64,000 nucleotides of DNA from Methanocella_A sp963769045. GTDB taxonomy: Archaea; Halobacteriota; Methanocellia; Methanocellales; Methanocellaceae. Each line of letters opens with the position of its first letter. Position 1 is the stretch's first letter. The stretch is taken from NCBI GenBank assembly GCA_963769045.1, contig CAVYKK010000013.1, positions 186,001 through 250,000 on the forward strand, given 5' to 3'. Shown piece after piece: positions 25,552-35,210 of the stretch. The position numbers and the translations under genes are program-made. The notes under the pieces are model-generated. The model worked only from the letters and a program-made list of their open reading frames with translations. It ran no database searches and was not told the DNA's origin.

Positions 25552-26445
25552 TTATTTCTTCAGCGGCTTGAGCGGGGTTGCATACTTCTGCATGCTCGTC
25601 CAGGGGTCGCCTTTCTCCGATACCCGTTTGAGTACGTTACGGATGTTGTAGGTCTGCGAATTAATATCGTCGAGTTCGTCCCATTCCACTGGGGTCGCGA
25701 CTGGAGCTCCCGGCTTCGCGCGCACTGTGTATGGCGCTACGCTGGTCTGGCCGAAGGCGTTCCGCGTGTAGTCGATGAACAGCCTCTGGCCGCGATTTTC
25801 TTTGCGAAGCTCAGTGGTGAAGCTGTCGGGGATCGACCAGGCCAGCCGGTCCGCGAGGCTCTTCGCCCATTCCCGGACTGTGTCGAAATCCGCGGACCGG
25901 TCCAGTGGCGTTATCACGTGGACTCCCCGGGAGCCGGTGGTCATGACGAAAGCGGGCATGTCCATGTCCTTGAGCTTGGCCTTTATGGTCCTCGCCGCGA
26001 ACCGCACCAGGCTGAAATCGTCGTCCGGCGGGTCCAGGTCGAAGATCATCTGGTCGGGGTAGTCCAGCCGGTCGGCCCGGCTGAACCATACGTGCTGGGT
26101 GATGCAGCCCTGGTTGGCGATCCAGGCCAGTGTGGCAGCGTCATTGCAGAGTATCTGCCGCTGCCTGCGGCCGTCCCGCAGCTCGAATGTGACGGTCTTC
26201 ACCCAGTCCGGCAGGTAATAGGGGGCTTCCTTCTGGAAAAAACCGGCCTTAGCTATGCCGTCCGGGAATCGCTGCATGGTGAGCGGCCGGTCCCTGACGA
26301 GGGGGACCATCACGTCGGCTATGCCCAGGAAATAGCCGGCCAGTTCCCCCTTCGTGATACCGTCGTCCGGGAACAATACTTTGTCCGGGTGAGTGATCTT
26401 TACTTCTCCCGCTTTCACATCCGTCTGCATCTCATTATCTCCCAT
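25552..26445 (-). CDS. LigD-type DNA polymerase/primase domain protein, stand-alone
   Basis: About 298 residues forming one LigD polymerase domain (archaeo-eukaryotic primase fold) of the kind that fills ends during non-homologous end joining. Catalytic elements: THPDKVLFPDDGITKGELAG at the N-terminus, the metal-binding FDLDPPDDDF (about residues 131-140), the SRGVHVITPL loop with its histidine, and FIDYTRNAFGQTSVAPYTVR with the third aspartate. There is no ligase or nuclease domain and no ku gene in the window; the parts may be encoded elsewhere. A TATA-like AATTTATATTT about 25 bases upstream makes a leaderless ATG at 26445 likely, so the upstream in-frame start at 26478 is not used. Divergent from the next gene. 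Confidence 0.85.
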   Translation of the reverse strand: MGDNEMQTDVKAGEVKITHPDKVLFPDDGITKGELAGYFLGIADVMVPLVRDRPLTMQRFPDGIAKAGFFQKEAPYYLPDWVKTVTFELRDGRRQRQILCNDAATLAWIANQGCITQHVWFSRADRLDYPDQMIFDLDPPDDDFSLVRFAARTIKAKLKDMDMPAFVMTTGSRGVHVITPLDRSADFDTVREWAKSLADRLAWSIPDSFTTELRKENRGQRLFIDYTRNAFGQTSVAPYTVRAKPGAPVATPVEWDELDDINSQTYNIRNVLKRVSEKGDPWTSMQKYATPLKPLKK

Positions 26446-26529
26446 GGAATGATTGTGTCTTGAAAATATAAATTGCACTAAGGAGACGACAATGTTTATA
26501 TTGATTTAAATGTACCTTAGCAAACGCTA

Positions 26530-27615
26530 ATGGCTTCGCTTAGTGACAGACCCCCAAAAAACAATAAAACGATTTACATAGGCGTAATCATCGCAGTCAT
26601 TCTAGTTGTTATTATCATTGCTGCCGTCGCAGGCTATCTCTACATGGACGGCCAGGACAAGCAGGCCAGAGAGCATCAGCGCGATAGTCTAAGGCAGGCA
26701 TACACCGATCAGCTTAACGCTACGAATGATGTGTATGCGTCGATCTCCGGGTACCAGGCGGCACCCAACAAGAACTATGTAGACGACTTCAGGACGTGGA
26801 TCGACGGATACCTGCAGCGGGCGGACAACTATACGCTGGCCGCAGGCCGGCTCGCGGCCGCCGGGGCAGAGTATAAAGCCGTGCTCAGCAGCGATGATAC
26901 TGAATATGCCAACGTGACGAAGGACTGCAACCAGGTTAACAATACTGTCAGGTCACTGAACAGCAGCATCAGCGGCTTTGAGTCAGAATACCTGGAGAAG
27001 GTCGCGATGAAAGAGAATGCCACCCGGAGCTATAACCAGGCACTGGCACGCTCGGACTCGCTATACACGGCCGCCTGGAACCTGATGCTGAAAGACAGCA
27101 CCTACGATTCGTTGTTCGGAGGGTATCACGCATTCCTGATCGCGTGCCAGTCGAACAATACCTATTACAACGGCAGCATCAGTTTCGTTAAGAGTGCCGG
27201 GGACGCATATCGTGCGTACCTGAAGGATAGCAGTTACTTCGCAATCGATACGACGATCAGTGGCATGCAGGATAACGTGACGAAGCTGGAGAAGAGATAT
27301 GCGGAACTCCTGAAGAATATTCCCAACGTCACCGCTAACATAGCAGATTCCCCGCCAACCATTGCCACGGGTGATGGTGTCACATTCATTACGACATATA
27401 ATTTCCAGATAGAGAACCATAACTGGCCTAAGAGGGTCTGGGATATTGTCGCGCACTTCCAGCTCATCGATAAGGCGACAGGCACGGTCCGTAGCACGGC
27501 TGACTTTACTGTGCCACCCATGACGATGTACATAACTACATATCACTCTGTAGACCTGGCATGCGACATGAATAAGCTGTACACTATCAACTATACCATG
27601 TCATATGAATATTAG
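26530..27615 (+). CDS. Membrane-anchored extracellular protein, unknown
   Basis: A 361-residue protein with one N-terminal membrane helix (IYIGVIIAVILVVIIIAAVAG, within residues 16-36) after a short basic tail, so the bulk faces outside. The ectodomain is helical with coiled-coil character (about residues 40-270) and many N-glycosylation sequons; the C-terminal 90 residues look beta-rich, with FITTYNFQIENHNWPKRVWD. No family recognised. TATA-like TTTATATT about 30 bases before the ATG suggests a leaderless message; it shares a short divergent control region with the LigD-type gene. Confidence 0.6.
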   Translation: MASLSDRPPKNNKTIYIGVIIAVILVVIIIAAVAGYLYMDGQDKQAREHQRDSLRQAYTDQLNATNDVYASISGYQAAPNKNYVDDFRTWIDGYLQRADNYTLAAGRLAAAGAEYKAVLSSDDTEYANVTKDCNQVNNTVRSLNSSISGFESEYLEKVAMKENATRSYNQALARSDSLYTAAWNLMLKDSTYDSLFGGYHAFLIACQSNNTYYNGSISFVKSAGDAYRAYLKDSSYFAIDTTISGMQDNVTKLEKRYAELLKNIPNVTANIADSPPTIATGDGVTFITTYNFQIENHNWPKRVWDIVAHFQLIDKATGTVRSTADFTVPPMTMYITTYHSVDLACDMNKLYTINYTMSYEY

Positions 27616-27837
27616 TCAGGGAACATAACGGGCACAGGTATTGCCCACGACCTTTTTGAAAGTATAGCTATTCTTCGTATATAGTGTCGATATAAGGGGA
27701 GCCGCAGGATGTTCGATGCCCTGGTCAGGCATAAGAAGATGAAAAAAGCGGGCGTTCGCGCGCGCACGCGTGACAGGGACGAAGATCCCGGTCATATATG
27801 CATGCTTTGCCACGTAGCCCGGCGATAGGCCGTGTGC

Positions 27838-28673
<836 letters not shown>

Positions 28674-28677
<4 letters not shown>

Positions 28678-29957
28678 AACAGCCTCCCCGGGACGATCTG
28701 GTTCTGCAGCAGGTCGTCGTATGTCTCGCGCTTCCTTATCAGCTCGGCCTGCCCGTCGTGTACCAGCACCTCGGCGCTCCGCGGCCGGCCCACGTACTGG
28801 GAGCTCATGCAGAAGCCATAGGCGCCTGCGTCCATCAGCGCGACAATATCGCCTTTGCGCACGGCGGGCAATTTCCGGTCGGTCGCCAGGATGTCGCCGG
28901 ACTCGCAGACCGGGCCCACGATCGTGTACGTGTCGGCCGGTGCCGCGTCGGCTTTGTTGGCGATGACGGCCTCATGGTACGAGTCGTACATCGCCGGCCG
29001 TATCAGCGTGTTGAAGCCCGCGTCCGTGGCTACGAAGTTGGAACTCGATTTCTTGACCGTGTTCACGTGCATCAGCAGGACTGTCGAGTCGGCGACGATG
29101 TAGCGGCCGGGCTCGAGGTGCAGCTCCGGGTGAATCCCCAGCTTCTTGCACCGCTCCCGGAAGATCGGCAGGATGGCGTTCGCCCATGCCTCGGGCGGGG
29201 TAGGCTTGACATCCTTCTGGTAAGGCACGCCGTAGCCGCCGCCTATATCAACCCATTCCAGGTCAATGAAGCCGCTGATCTGCTCGACGAGGTCCATCAT
29301 CTTCCGGGTCGTCTCCTCGTAGGGAGCGGTGTCAAGGATCATGGAGCCGATGTGGCAGTGGATGCCCGCTGGCTTCACGCCGGGCAGGTCCTTCGCCTCG
29401 CGGTAGATGCTTACGATCTGGTCCCGGGGGATGCCGAACTTGGATTTCCCCAGGCCGGTGGCGAGCTTCGGGTGCGCCTTCGCGTCGACGTCCGGGTTGA
29501 CACGGAACGCGATCTTGATCTCCTTGCCCGCCGCGCTGGCGATCTTCGACAATGCTATGAGCTCGTCGTGGCTGTCCACGGAGACCATAGTGCCTGCGTC
29601 AACGGCATACTGGAGCTCGGTGTCGGTCTTGGAGTTGCCGGTGAACAGTATCTTGTTCGCCGGAATGCCGGCCAGCCGGGCCAGGTATATCTCGCCGTCG
29701 GAGAATGCGTCGGCGCCGGCGCCTTCCTGTGCCAGTATCTTCTGGACCACGATGTTGTTGTTCGACTTGGCGGCGAAGAAAATGTGTGCCTCGGGGAACG
29801 CTGCCGCGAACCTGCGGTAGTTCGCCCGTATCCGGTCCTCATTCGTCACGTACAATGGCGTTCCATACTCGGCGGCGAGCTCGACGGTGTCGACGCCGCC
29901 GATGTGCAGGTGGCCGTGCCTGACGTCGATGTGTCCGGGGATTTCGAAGGGCATCAT
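28674..29957 (-). CDS. lysA: Diaminopimelate decarboxylase
   Basis: A 427-residue PLP enzyme that decarboxylates meso-diaminopimelate to lysine. The PLP lysine lies in FFAAKSNNN (about residue 64). Other marks are HCHIGSMI (about 197), the glycine-rich phosphate site DIGGGYGVPY (about 237) and the catalytic CESGDILA (about 354). Two ATGs are adjacent at the start; the first overlaps the dapL stop by 4 bases, which supports it. It sits centrally in dapL-lysA-dapF, a compact operon with coupled translation. Confidence 0.95.
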
Positions 29958-31111
29958 AGCTGTTTCATCCTCTCTACGGCGATCTGTATGCGTTCGATAG
30001 GGCTGGTCAGCGAGAAGCGGATGTAGCCTTCGCCGTACTTGCCGAAGCCGACACCCGGTGTTCCCACGATGCCTGCCGTATCTAACAGGTATTTCGCGTA
30101 CTCGATGGACGTGTACTTAGCCGGTATGGGCGCCCATACGTAGAACGTGGCTTTCGGCGGCGTCACTTTCAGGCCCATGGCCTTCAGCCCGGCGCATAAT
30201 GCATCTCTCCGGGCCTGGTACATTTTGTTCAGCCCCGGCAGGAAGTCCTTCGAGCGGTTCAGCGCCTCGATGCCCGCGAGCTGCACGGCCAGGAAGGCGC
30301 CGGAGTCGACGTTCATCTTCACCTTGCCCAGGCCGGCGACGATGTCCCGGTTGCCGGCAATGAAGCCGATGCGCCAGCCGGTCATGTTGGACGTCTTGCT
30401 TAGCGAGTGGAACTCGACGCAGCAGTCCATGGCGCCGGGTATCTCCAGGACGCTGGGGGCCTTGTAGCCGTCGTAGGCGATCTCGGAGTAGGCGTTGTCG
30501 GATACGACCACGAGGCCGTTGTCTTTGCCGAAGTCGACCGCCTCGCGCAGGTACTTCTTATCGGCGATCGCGGCGGTCGGGTTGTTGGGATAGTTGATGA
30601 AAAGCATCTTCGCCTTTTTCACGATGTCCTTCGGTACGGCCGAAAGGTCGGGCCTGAACCCGTTCTCCGCCCGCAGCGGCATGTCGTACGGGATGCCGTC
30701 GGCCAGCGTGGTGCCGATGCCGTAGACCGGGTAGGCGGGGTTCGGGCACAGCGTGTAGTCGCCGGGGTTGACGAACGCCAGCGGGATGTGGGCGATGCCT
30801 TCTTTGGAGCCGATGAGTGTTATGACCTCGGTGGCCGGGTCCAGCTTCACGCCGAAGCGTTCGGCAAACCAGTTGTGCGAGGCGTCCCGGAAGACGTTGG
30901 AGCCGGAGTAGGACGGGTACTGGTGCGTCTCCGGCTTATGGACTGCCTTGCACAGCGACTCTACGACGTAGTCGGGGGTAGGCGTGTCCGGGTCGCCGAC
31001 GCCCAGGTCTATGACGTCGACTCCCTCTTTGATCTTCTGCTGCTTGGCCCGGTCTACCTCGGCGAAGAGGTAGGGCGGCAGCGACGTTATCCTGCTTGCA
31101 TACGTAACCAT
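29954..31111 (-). CDS. dapL: LL-diaminopimelate aminotransferase
   Basis: A 385-residue class I/II aminotransferase. The PLP lysine is in SLSKTSNMTGWRIGF (about residues 235-249), with the usual upstream NPAYPVYGIGT and INYPNNPTAA. Its position as first gene before lysA and dapF identifies it as the LL-diaminopimelate aminotransferase that bypasses the succinylated intermediates, as known in methanogens; sequence alone would allow other aminotransferases. The next upstream gene lies beyond window position 31262 on the same strand but is unrelated in function, so the promoter is in the 150 bases at 31112-31261. Confidence 0.85.
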   Translation of the reverse strand: MVTYASRITSLPPYLFAEVDRAKQQKIKEGVDVIDLGVGDPDTPTPDYVVESLCKAVHKPETHQYPSYSGSNVFRDASHNWFAERFGVKLDPATEVITLIGSKEGIAHIPLAFVNPGDYTLCPNPAYPVYGIGTTLADGIPYDMPLRAENGFRPDLSAVPKDIVKKAKMLFINYPNNPTAAIADKKYLREAVDFGKDNGLVVVSDNAYSEIAYDGYKAPSVLEIPGAMDCCVEFHSLSKTSNMTGWRIGFIAGNRDIVAGLGKVKMNVDSGAFLAVQLAGIEALNRSKDFLPGLNKMYQARRDALCAGLKAMGLKVTPPKATFYVWAPIPAKYTSIEYAKYLLDTAGIVGTPGVGFGKYGEGYIRFSLTSPIERIQIAVERMKQL

Positions 31112-31261
31112 CGGAAAATGACGCTCCTGTGAACATTGGACTGAGTCCGGTCTATTATAACGACAAAGGTATAAATAAAGATGTCCGTCCCGGCGGTTTT
31201 ACGCGGAGGCAGAGGTCGCCGGACCATACGGGGACGGGGCAGTGAAAACAGTCTGCGACTA

Positions 31262-32287
31262 CTATCTCCCTGTTGAATTAAATTTTGCGAGAGTCAACGT
31301 CGTGTTATCTGTGCCGTTGGCAAACGCCGGCGTCACGGTAGCATGCGCCGTGGCGTTCTTCAACAGCAGGTAGCACTGGCGGTAGGGCGTCTGGTTGTCG
31401 TCGGCATTGTACAGGGAAAACGTGACCCGGGCATCGTCCCACGGCCTGGTCGGCCTCAGGAATATAGTCCTCTTTACGGCCTGGTTATCCCGGACCGGTA
31501 TCCGTTCCCGGTAAAAGTCGAAGGGCGCCTTTCCGTCGTCGAAATTCACGACCAGATCGTAGACCCGGTCGCCTCCCTCGTAGTTCGATATCCCGGCGAC
31601 GACCGAGTAATTCTGTCCCGGCCAGAGCACCGTCGGGTAGATGCCCATGCTCCCGTTGTTATCGCACAGGAAGAGCTCTGTGTACCTGTCCGCCGGACGG
31701 TTCCCCATCACGGAATAAGCTACCATTGCGGCCACTGATACGATTGACAGCAGTAGCACGACTAAGATAAAGACATCAAGGGAGCTCTTTGATGACGGCA
31801 GCAGGAGCTTTCTGGCGTCACCGTATAGCCAGTCAAGACTGAAAGACAGGCGCCGGTCTGCCGGGAGCGCAAGCCTTCGCAGAAATGCGACGATCGTGAA
31901 AAAACCGGTCATCAGTGTAATGACCACAATGACGGGGTCAAGGCGTATGCCCCATATGGTATAGTTCAGCACCAGACAGGCCATCGGTACCAGGATGACG
32001 CTGAACGTGACCGCCAGCAGCAGACGCTCCATGTTGCCAAGGCTATCCTTTCCGGGATAGACGGCAGCAATGAGCATGTAGCCGGGAACAAAGAGCACCA
32101 CCGCCAGTGCGAGTACAAAGCGGATGACGCCGTCGTTAATGTGTGGCAAGTATACGAAAAGGAGCATGACCAGTAGTACACCAGACAGCAGTATCAGGTC
32201 GGTAAAGTTGCCGGTAGCCGGCTTTTGCGAGACGCTGCCCGCGGGTGAACGGTTCTTGAAAGCGGAATCGCTGTCTTTATACACCAT
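31262..32287 (-). CDS. DUF1616 membrane protein (unit 1 copy)
   Basis: A 341-residue protein with four N-terminal membrane helices (between about residues 28 and 135) containing LFVPGYMLIAAVYPGKDSLG, a fifth helix near 170-190, and an extracellular C-terminal domain with YTELFLCDNNG and several sequons. This is the DUF1616 architecture seen in archaeal surface-glycan and S-layer loci. A paralog with the same layout is at 48466-49449 in front of another beta-helix gene. TGAGGA about 7 bases before the ATG supports the start. Function unknown; proximity suggests a role in assembly or anchoring of surface polymers. Confidence 0.75.
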   Translation of the reverse strand: MVYKDSDSAFKNRSPAGSVSQKPATGNFTDLILLSGVLLVMLLFVYLPHINDGVIRFVLALAVVLFVPGYMLIAAVYPGKDSLGNMERLLLAVTFSVILVPMACLVLNYTIWGIRLDPVIVVITLMTGFFTIVAFLRRLALPADRRLSFSLDWLYGDARKLLLPSSKSSLDVFILVVLLLSIVSVAAMVAYSVMGNRPADRYTELFLCDNNGSMGIYPTVLWPGQNYSVVAGISNYEGGDRVYDLVVNFDDGKAPFDFYRERIPVRDNQAVKRTIFLRPTRPWDDARVTFSLYNADDNQTPYRQCYLLLKNATAHATVTPAFANGTDNTTLTLAKFNSTGR

Positions 32288-32491
32288 ATAAATTCCTCAG
32301 TGGCATTTAATATACAAATGCAAATATAAATAACGTTAACGTATGAAAATATTACTTTTCAACGGCTTTGTTACCTCGATAAGCGGCGAGGTATCGGTCT
32401 TTTATCGCTACAGGCCTTTGCATACGAAAGCCCGTGCGCAGGCAGATTATGCCTGGCAGGGCATCGATCGGTCCCTTGAAGAGACCGGTGC

Positions 32492-34945
32492 CTATTCCCG
32501 GGGATGCTGGCCGTTTACCCAGTAGACGCCTTTCGTGTTCGGTATCCGGCTCAGCAGCTCGTGGCCGATAGTGTTGTATGGGTCGGGGTAGACTGACCAC
32601 CAGTTCCGGTCGTTGACGAACCCGATGTAGTAGCCGACCGGGCTGTCGGGGAAGCTCTGGCCCCAGGAGACGCATTTGCCCATGAACTCGTTGAACGAGC
32701 CGAACGCATAGCCGTCATACAGGAAGTAGATGCCCTCCCGGTAGGTGGGCGGCATCTTGTAGGTACGCCAGTGCGTCAGGGCCAGGGTGAAGCTCTTGTT
32801 ATAGGATGTAACCAGCTTGTACCACGTAGCGGCTTCCTCGTCCGTCACAGGCCTCCCTTCAGGGTTGCTGGCAAACCGGTACCACTCCACGTCGACGCCG
32901 ACACCGGCGACACAGGGATGCTGCCCGTACCTGTTGAGCACCAGCCGGATCAGGTCGCTGACGTTGGCTTCTCCAGGCTCCACCTGCAGGATGACTAAGA
33001 TGCCCTTACTGTCGAAGTAGCTCAGGTATTTCCCGTTCTCGTCAGTGGTGGAAAACACGACATTGTCATAATGTTTGGATGAGGGGAAGTTCAGGTAGCA
33101 TTGTCCGTCTGCACGGGCGCCGCCGATCACCCATACGGCCCCGATGTCGGAGCCCTCGAACTTGCTTGCGGCGTCCTTCCCGGTGATGTACCATTGCTCG
33201 GGGCCGGGGAACGGCGAAGTAGTAAAGATGGACGCATGGAATCCCGCCTTTATGCCGCTGTAAGGCAGCGGCGTGGCGTACGGGGATTGAGTCGGCGTCG
33301 TGCTGGGTGTCTCCGTAGGTGCCGGCGTCGGAGAGGGCGCTTCATCCGTCAGGTAATTCTGCCGGGACTCGGCCAGAGGGTAGCTGTCGAGAACATTTCC
33401 GGCGGAGTAGGCCGAATCACCCGTGCCGTCGCCGTTCGTGTCGGCGCCCCGGTACCCGGCCCAGTAGTTGCCAAGGTAGCCGGTCAGGGACTTACCATTA
33501 TAGGTATAGGGCATTGTGTCCGGGGACGACCAGTAGTTGCCTGACGTGACGCTGGCGATGCCGCTCTGGAAGTCGTTCAGGTACGCCCGGTTGCCCGCAG
33601 ATCCATCGGTAAACCAGATGCCTTCGCCGCCGTTATTATAGTCCTTGTTACCTTTCAGCGTATTGTGGCTGGAGCCGGAGAGCCAGATGCTGTTGTAAAC
33701 GTAGGGATTATTGACAATCGTATTGTCCTCGATGTCGTTGTATGACGAATCGGTGAGGGTCATCACGTAGGTGTAATAGTTCGAGAGCCCGGCGCCAGAC
33801 ATGGTATTGTTCCTGATCGCGGTGTGGTCGGTGCTCTTTATCCACATGCTCCTGCCGCCGCTCTTCAGGACGTTATCGGCGACGGTGCAGCCCGACGACT
33901 CTTCCAGCACGATGTTGTAGAACTCGCCGGAGGCGCTGTTGCCGATCGCCGAGCAGTTCTTCGACCGGAATATCCATATGGCGTAGTGGTCGTCGCTCAT
34001 CACGTTGTCCTTCACGACGCAGCTCTCCGATTCTACCAGTCCGACGCCGTCACTCATGTGGAATGTGCGTTCGGTCGACTCGCCGCGGTCGAGGATAACC
34101 GTCCCGCCGTTAGAGACGATTCGGTTTCTCGTCACGTAATTGCCCGAGGACCTGTAGATGTTGACGGCGTTTCTGGTATCGTACTCAGTGCCCGACAATG
34201 CGTTGTTGCTGATATCGTTCTCCGATATCGCGTTGTCGTTCGAGGCATTTTCCACGTTCACGGCCGTATCCGCGTTGTATTGCACCTTGTTGCCATCGAT
34301 GAGGTTTCGGCCGGATGCGTTCAGCCAGATGCCGTACAGACCATTGCCGCTGACGTTATTCTCCTCGATCTTCATGTCCCTGGAGCGAAGCAGGCTGATG
34401 CCGGTCAGACTGTCATGGACCTCGCAGGAAGTGACGCTGCTGTTATCACAGTCGGCGAAGAAAATGCCATCTCTGCCGTTGTTGTAAATATCGCACCCGG
34501 CAATAGTATTGGCACTCTGGCCGGTCATGTTAATGCCCCGGTCGTTCTCGTAAATGGAGCAGTCCTCTATCCGGTTGCTACCGGAGTCTATCCTGATCCC
34601 GGCGCCGTCCCGTCCGGAGCCGGTTATTGCGAGCCCTTTCAGCTGCACGCCGTCCGCTATGATATGGATGACATCGCCGCTGCCGCCCCCGGTGATAACC
34701 GGGATGCTGCCGCTATTGCTGACAATGGAAAGCCGCCTGTCGACAATAAGGCTTTCATTGTACGTGCCGCTGCCGACCAGGATCGTGTCTCCCTCGCGAG
34801 CACCACGTATGGCATCACCTATGTTCAGGTAATCGCCTGAAGGGCCCACCTTAATCACTCTGGCCCCGGAATGAAACCCGGCTATGTAAATACCGATCAG
34901 GATGACCGATATTAAGAGAATGACGAGAACAGCCTGAAACCTAAT
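32492..34945 (-). CDS. Secreted beta-helix protein with C-terminal TIM-barrel-like domain (unit 1)
   Basis: About 818 residues if started at the ATT at 34945. Residues 2-27 then form a signal segment (RFQAVLVILLISVILIG), followed by a right-handed parallel beta-helix of NosD type (about 30-500), a Pro/Thr linker (TPAPTETPSTTPTQSP), and a C-terminal domain of about 230 residues with the strand pattern of a (beta/alpha)8 barrel: AVWVIGG, VILQVEPG, GVGVDVEWY, LALTHW, YFLYDGY, GYYIGF, GVYWVN. The same last domain ends the gene at 35211. The only standard start in this frame is a GTG at 34858, after the signal. The ATT lies 6 bases after GGTGA. Alternatively a one-base slip would join the ATG at 34958 to the frame. 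Probably binds or cuts a polysaccharide. Confidence 0.75.
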   Translation of the reverse strand: MRFQAVLVILLISVILIGIYIAGFHSGARVIKVGPSGDYLNIGDAIRGAREGDTILVGSGTYNESLIVDRRLSIVSNSGSIPVITGGGSGDVIHIIADGVQLKGLAITGSGRDGAGIRIDSGSNRIEDCSIYENDRGINMTGQSANTIAGCDIYNNGRDGIFFADCDNSSVTSCEVHDSLTGISLLRSRDMKIEENNVSGNGLYGIWLNASGRNLIDGNKVQYNADTAVNVENASNDNAISENDISNNALSGTEYDTRNAVNIYRSSGNYVTRNRIVSNGGTVILDRGESTERTFHMSDGVGLVESESCVVKDNVMSDDHYAIWIFRSKNCSAIGNSASGEFYNIVLEESSGCTVADNVLKSGGRSMWIKSTDHTAIRNNTMSGAGLSNYYTYVMTLTDSSYNDIEDNTIVNNPYVYNSIWLSGSSHNTLKGNKDYNNGGEGIWFTDGSAGNRAYLNDFQSGIASVTSGNYWSSPDTMPYTYNGKSLTGYLGNYWAGYRGADTNGDGTGDSAYSAGNVLDSYPLAESRQNYLTDEAPSPTPAPTETPSTTPTQSPYATPLPYSGIKAGFHASIFTTSPFPGPEQWYITGKDAASKFEGSDIGAVWVIGGARADGQCYLNFPSSKHYDNVVFSTTDENGKYLSYFDSKGILVILQVEPGEANVSDLIRLVLNRYGQHPCVAGVGVDVEWYRFASNPEGRPVTDEEAATWYKLVTSYNKSFTLALTHWRTYKMPPTYREGIYFLYDGYAFGSFNEFMGKCVSWGQSFPDSPVGYYIGFVNDRNWWSVYPDPYNTIGHELLSRIPNTKGVYWVNGQHPRE

Positions 34946-35154
34946 AGTGACTCACCATCTTACCTTTGATGTACTAACATATATTTAAATACTAATATAT
35001 AATAAATTCTTTGCTGAGCAACCATAAGAATACGCAGGGACGGAGAAATGTGCAGAGTCGAGCGAGCGCTCGCGCGCACGTACGCTTGAATGCCGGTCAT
35101 GGTTTGCAGAGCCCTGCCCGTTATTCATCGTAAAAAGAAGTGATAAAAAAGTGT

Positions 35155-35174
35155 GTGAGGGGGAACCCCCTCAC
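35155..35174 (-). terminator. Hairpin terminator after the beta-helix gene
   Basis: GTGAGGGGG and CCCCCTCAC form a perfect 9-base stem around a 2-base centre, 37 bases beyond the stop at 35211 in the direction of transcription. On the minus strand it is followed by CACTTTTTTATC, a T run. A similarly placed hairpin follows the paralog at 51542. Confidence 0.7.
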
Positions 35175-35210
35175 GCAGTTAATTGTCTATAGCAGTTCGC
35201 AGGCTGGCCG

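Noticed and set aside
27616..27837. A minus-strand ORF of about 65 residues in the gap before dapF
   Set aside because: No start signal, no hydrophobic or conserved pattern, and composition like non-coding sequence; the gap lies between two convergent genes.
34943..34958. ATG at 34958 as the plain start of the beta-helix gene at 32492
   Set aside because: In its own frame it stops after five codons (MVSHY); it only reaches the gene if a base is skipped, so the ATT start or a sequence error is the better explanation.
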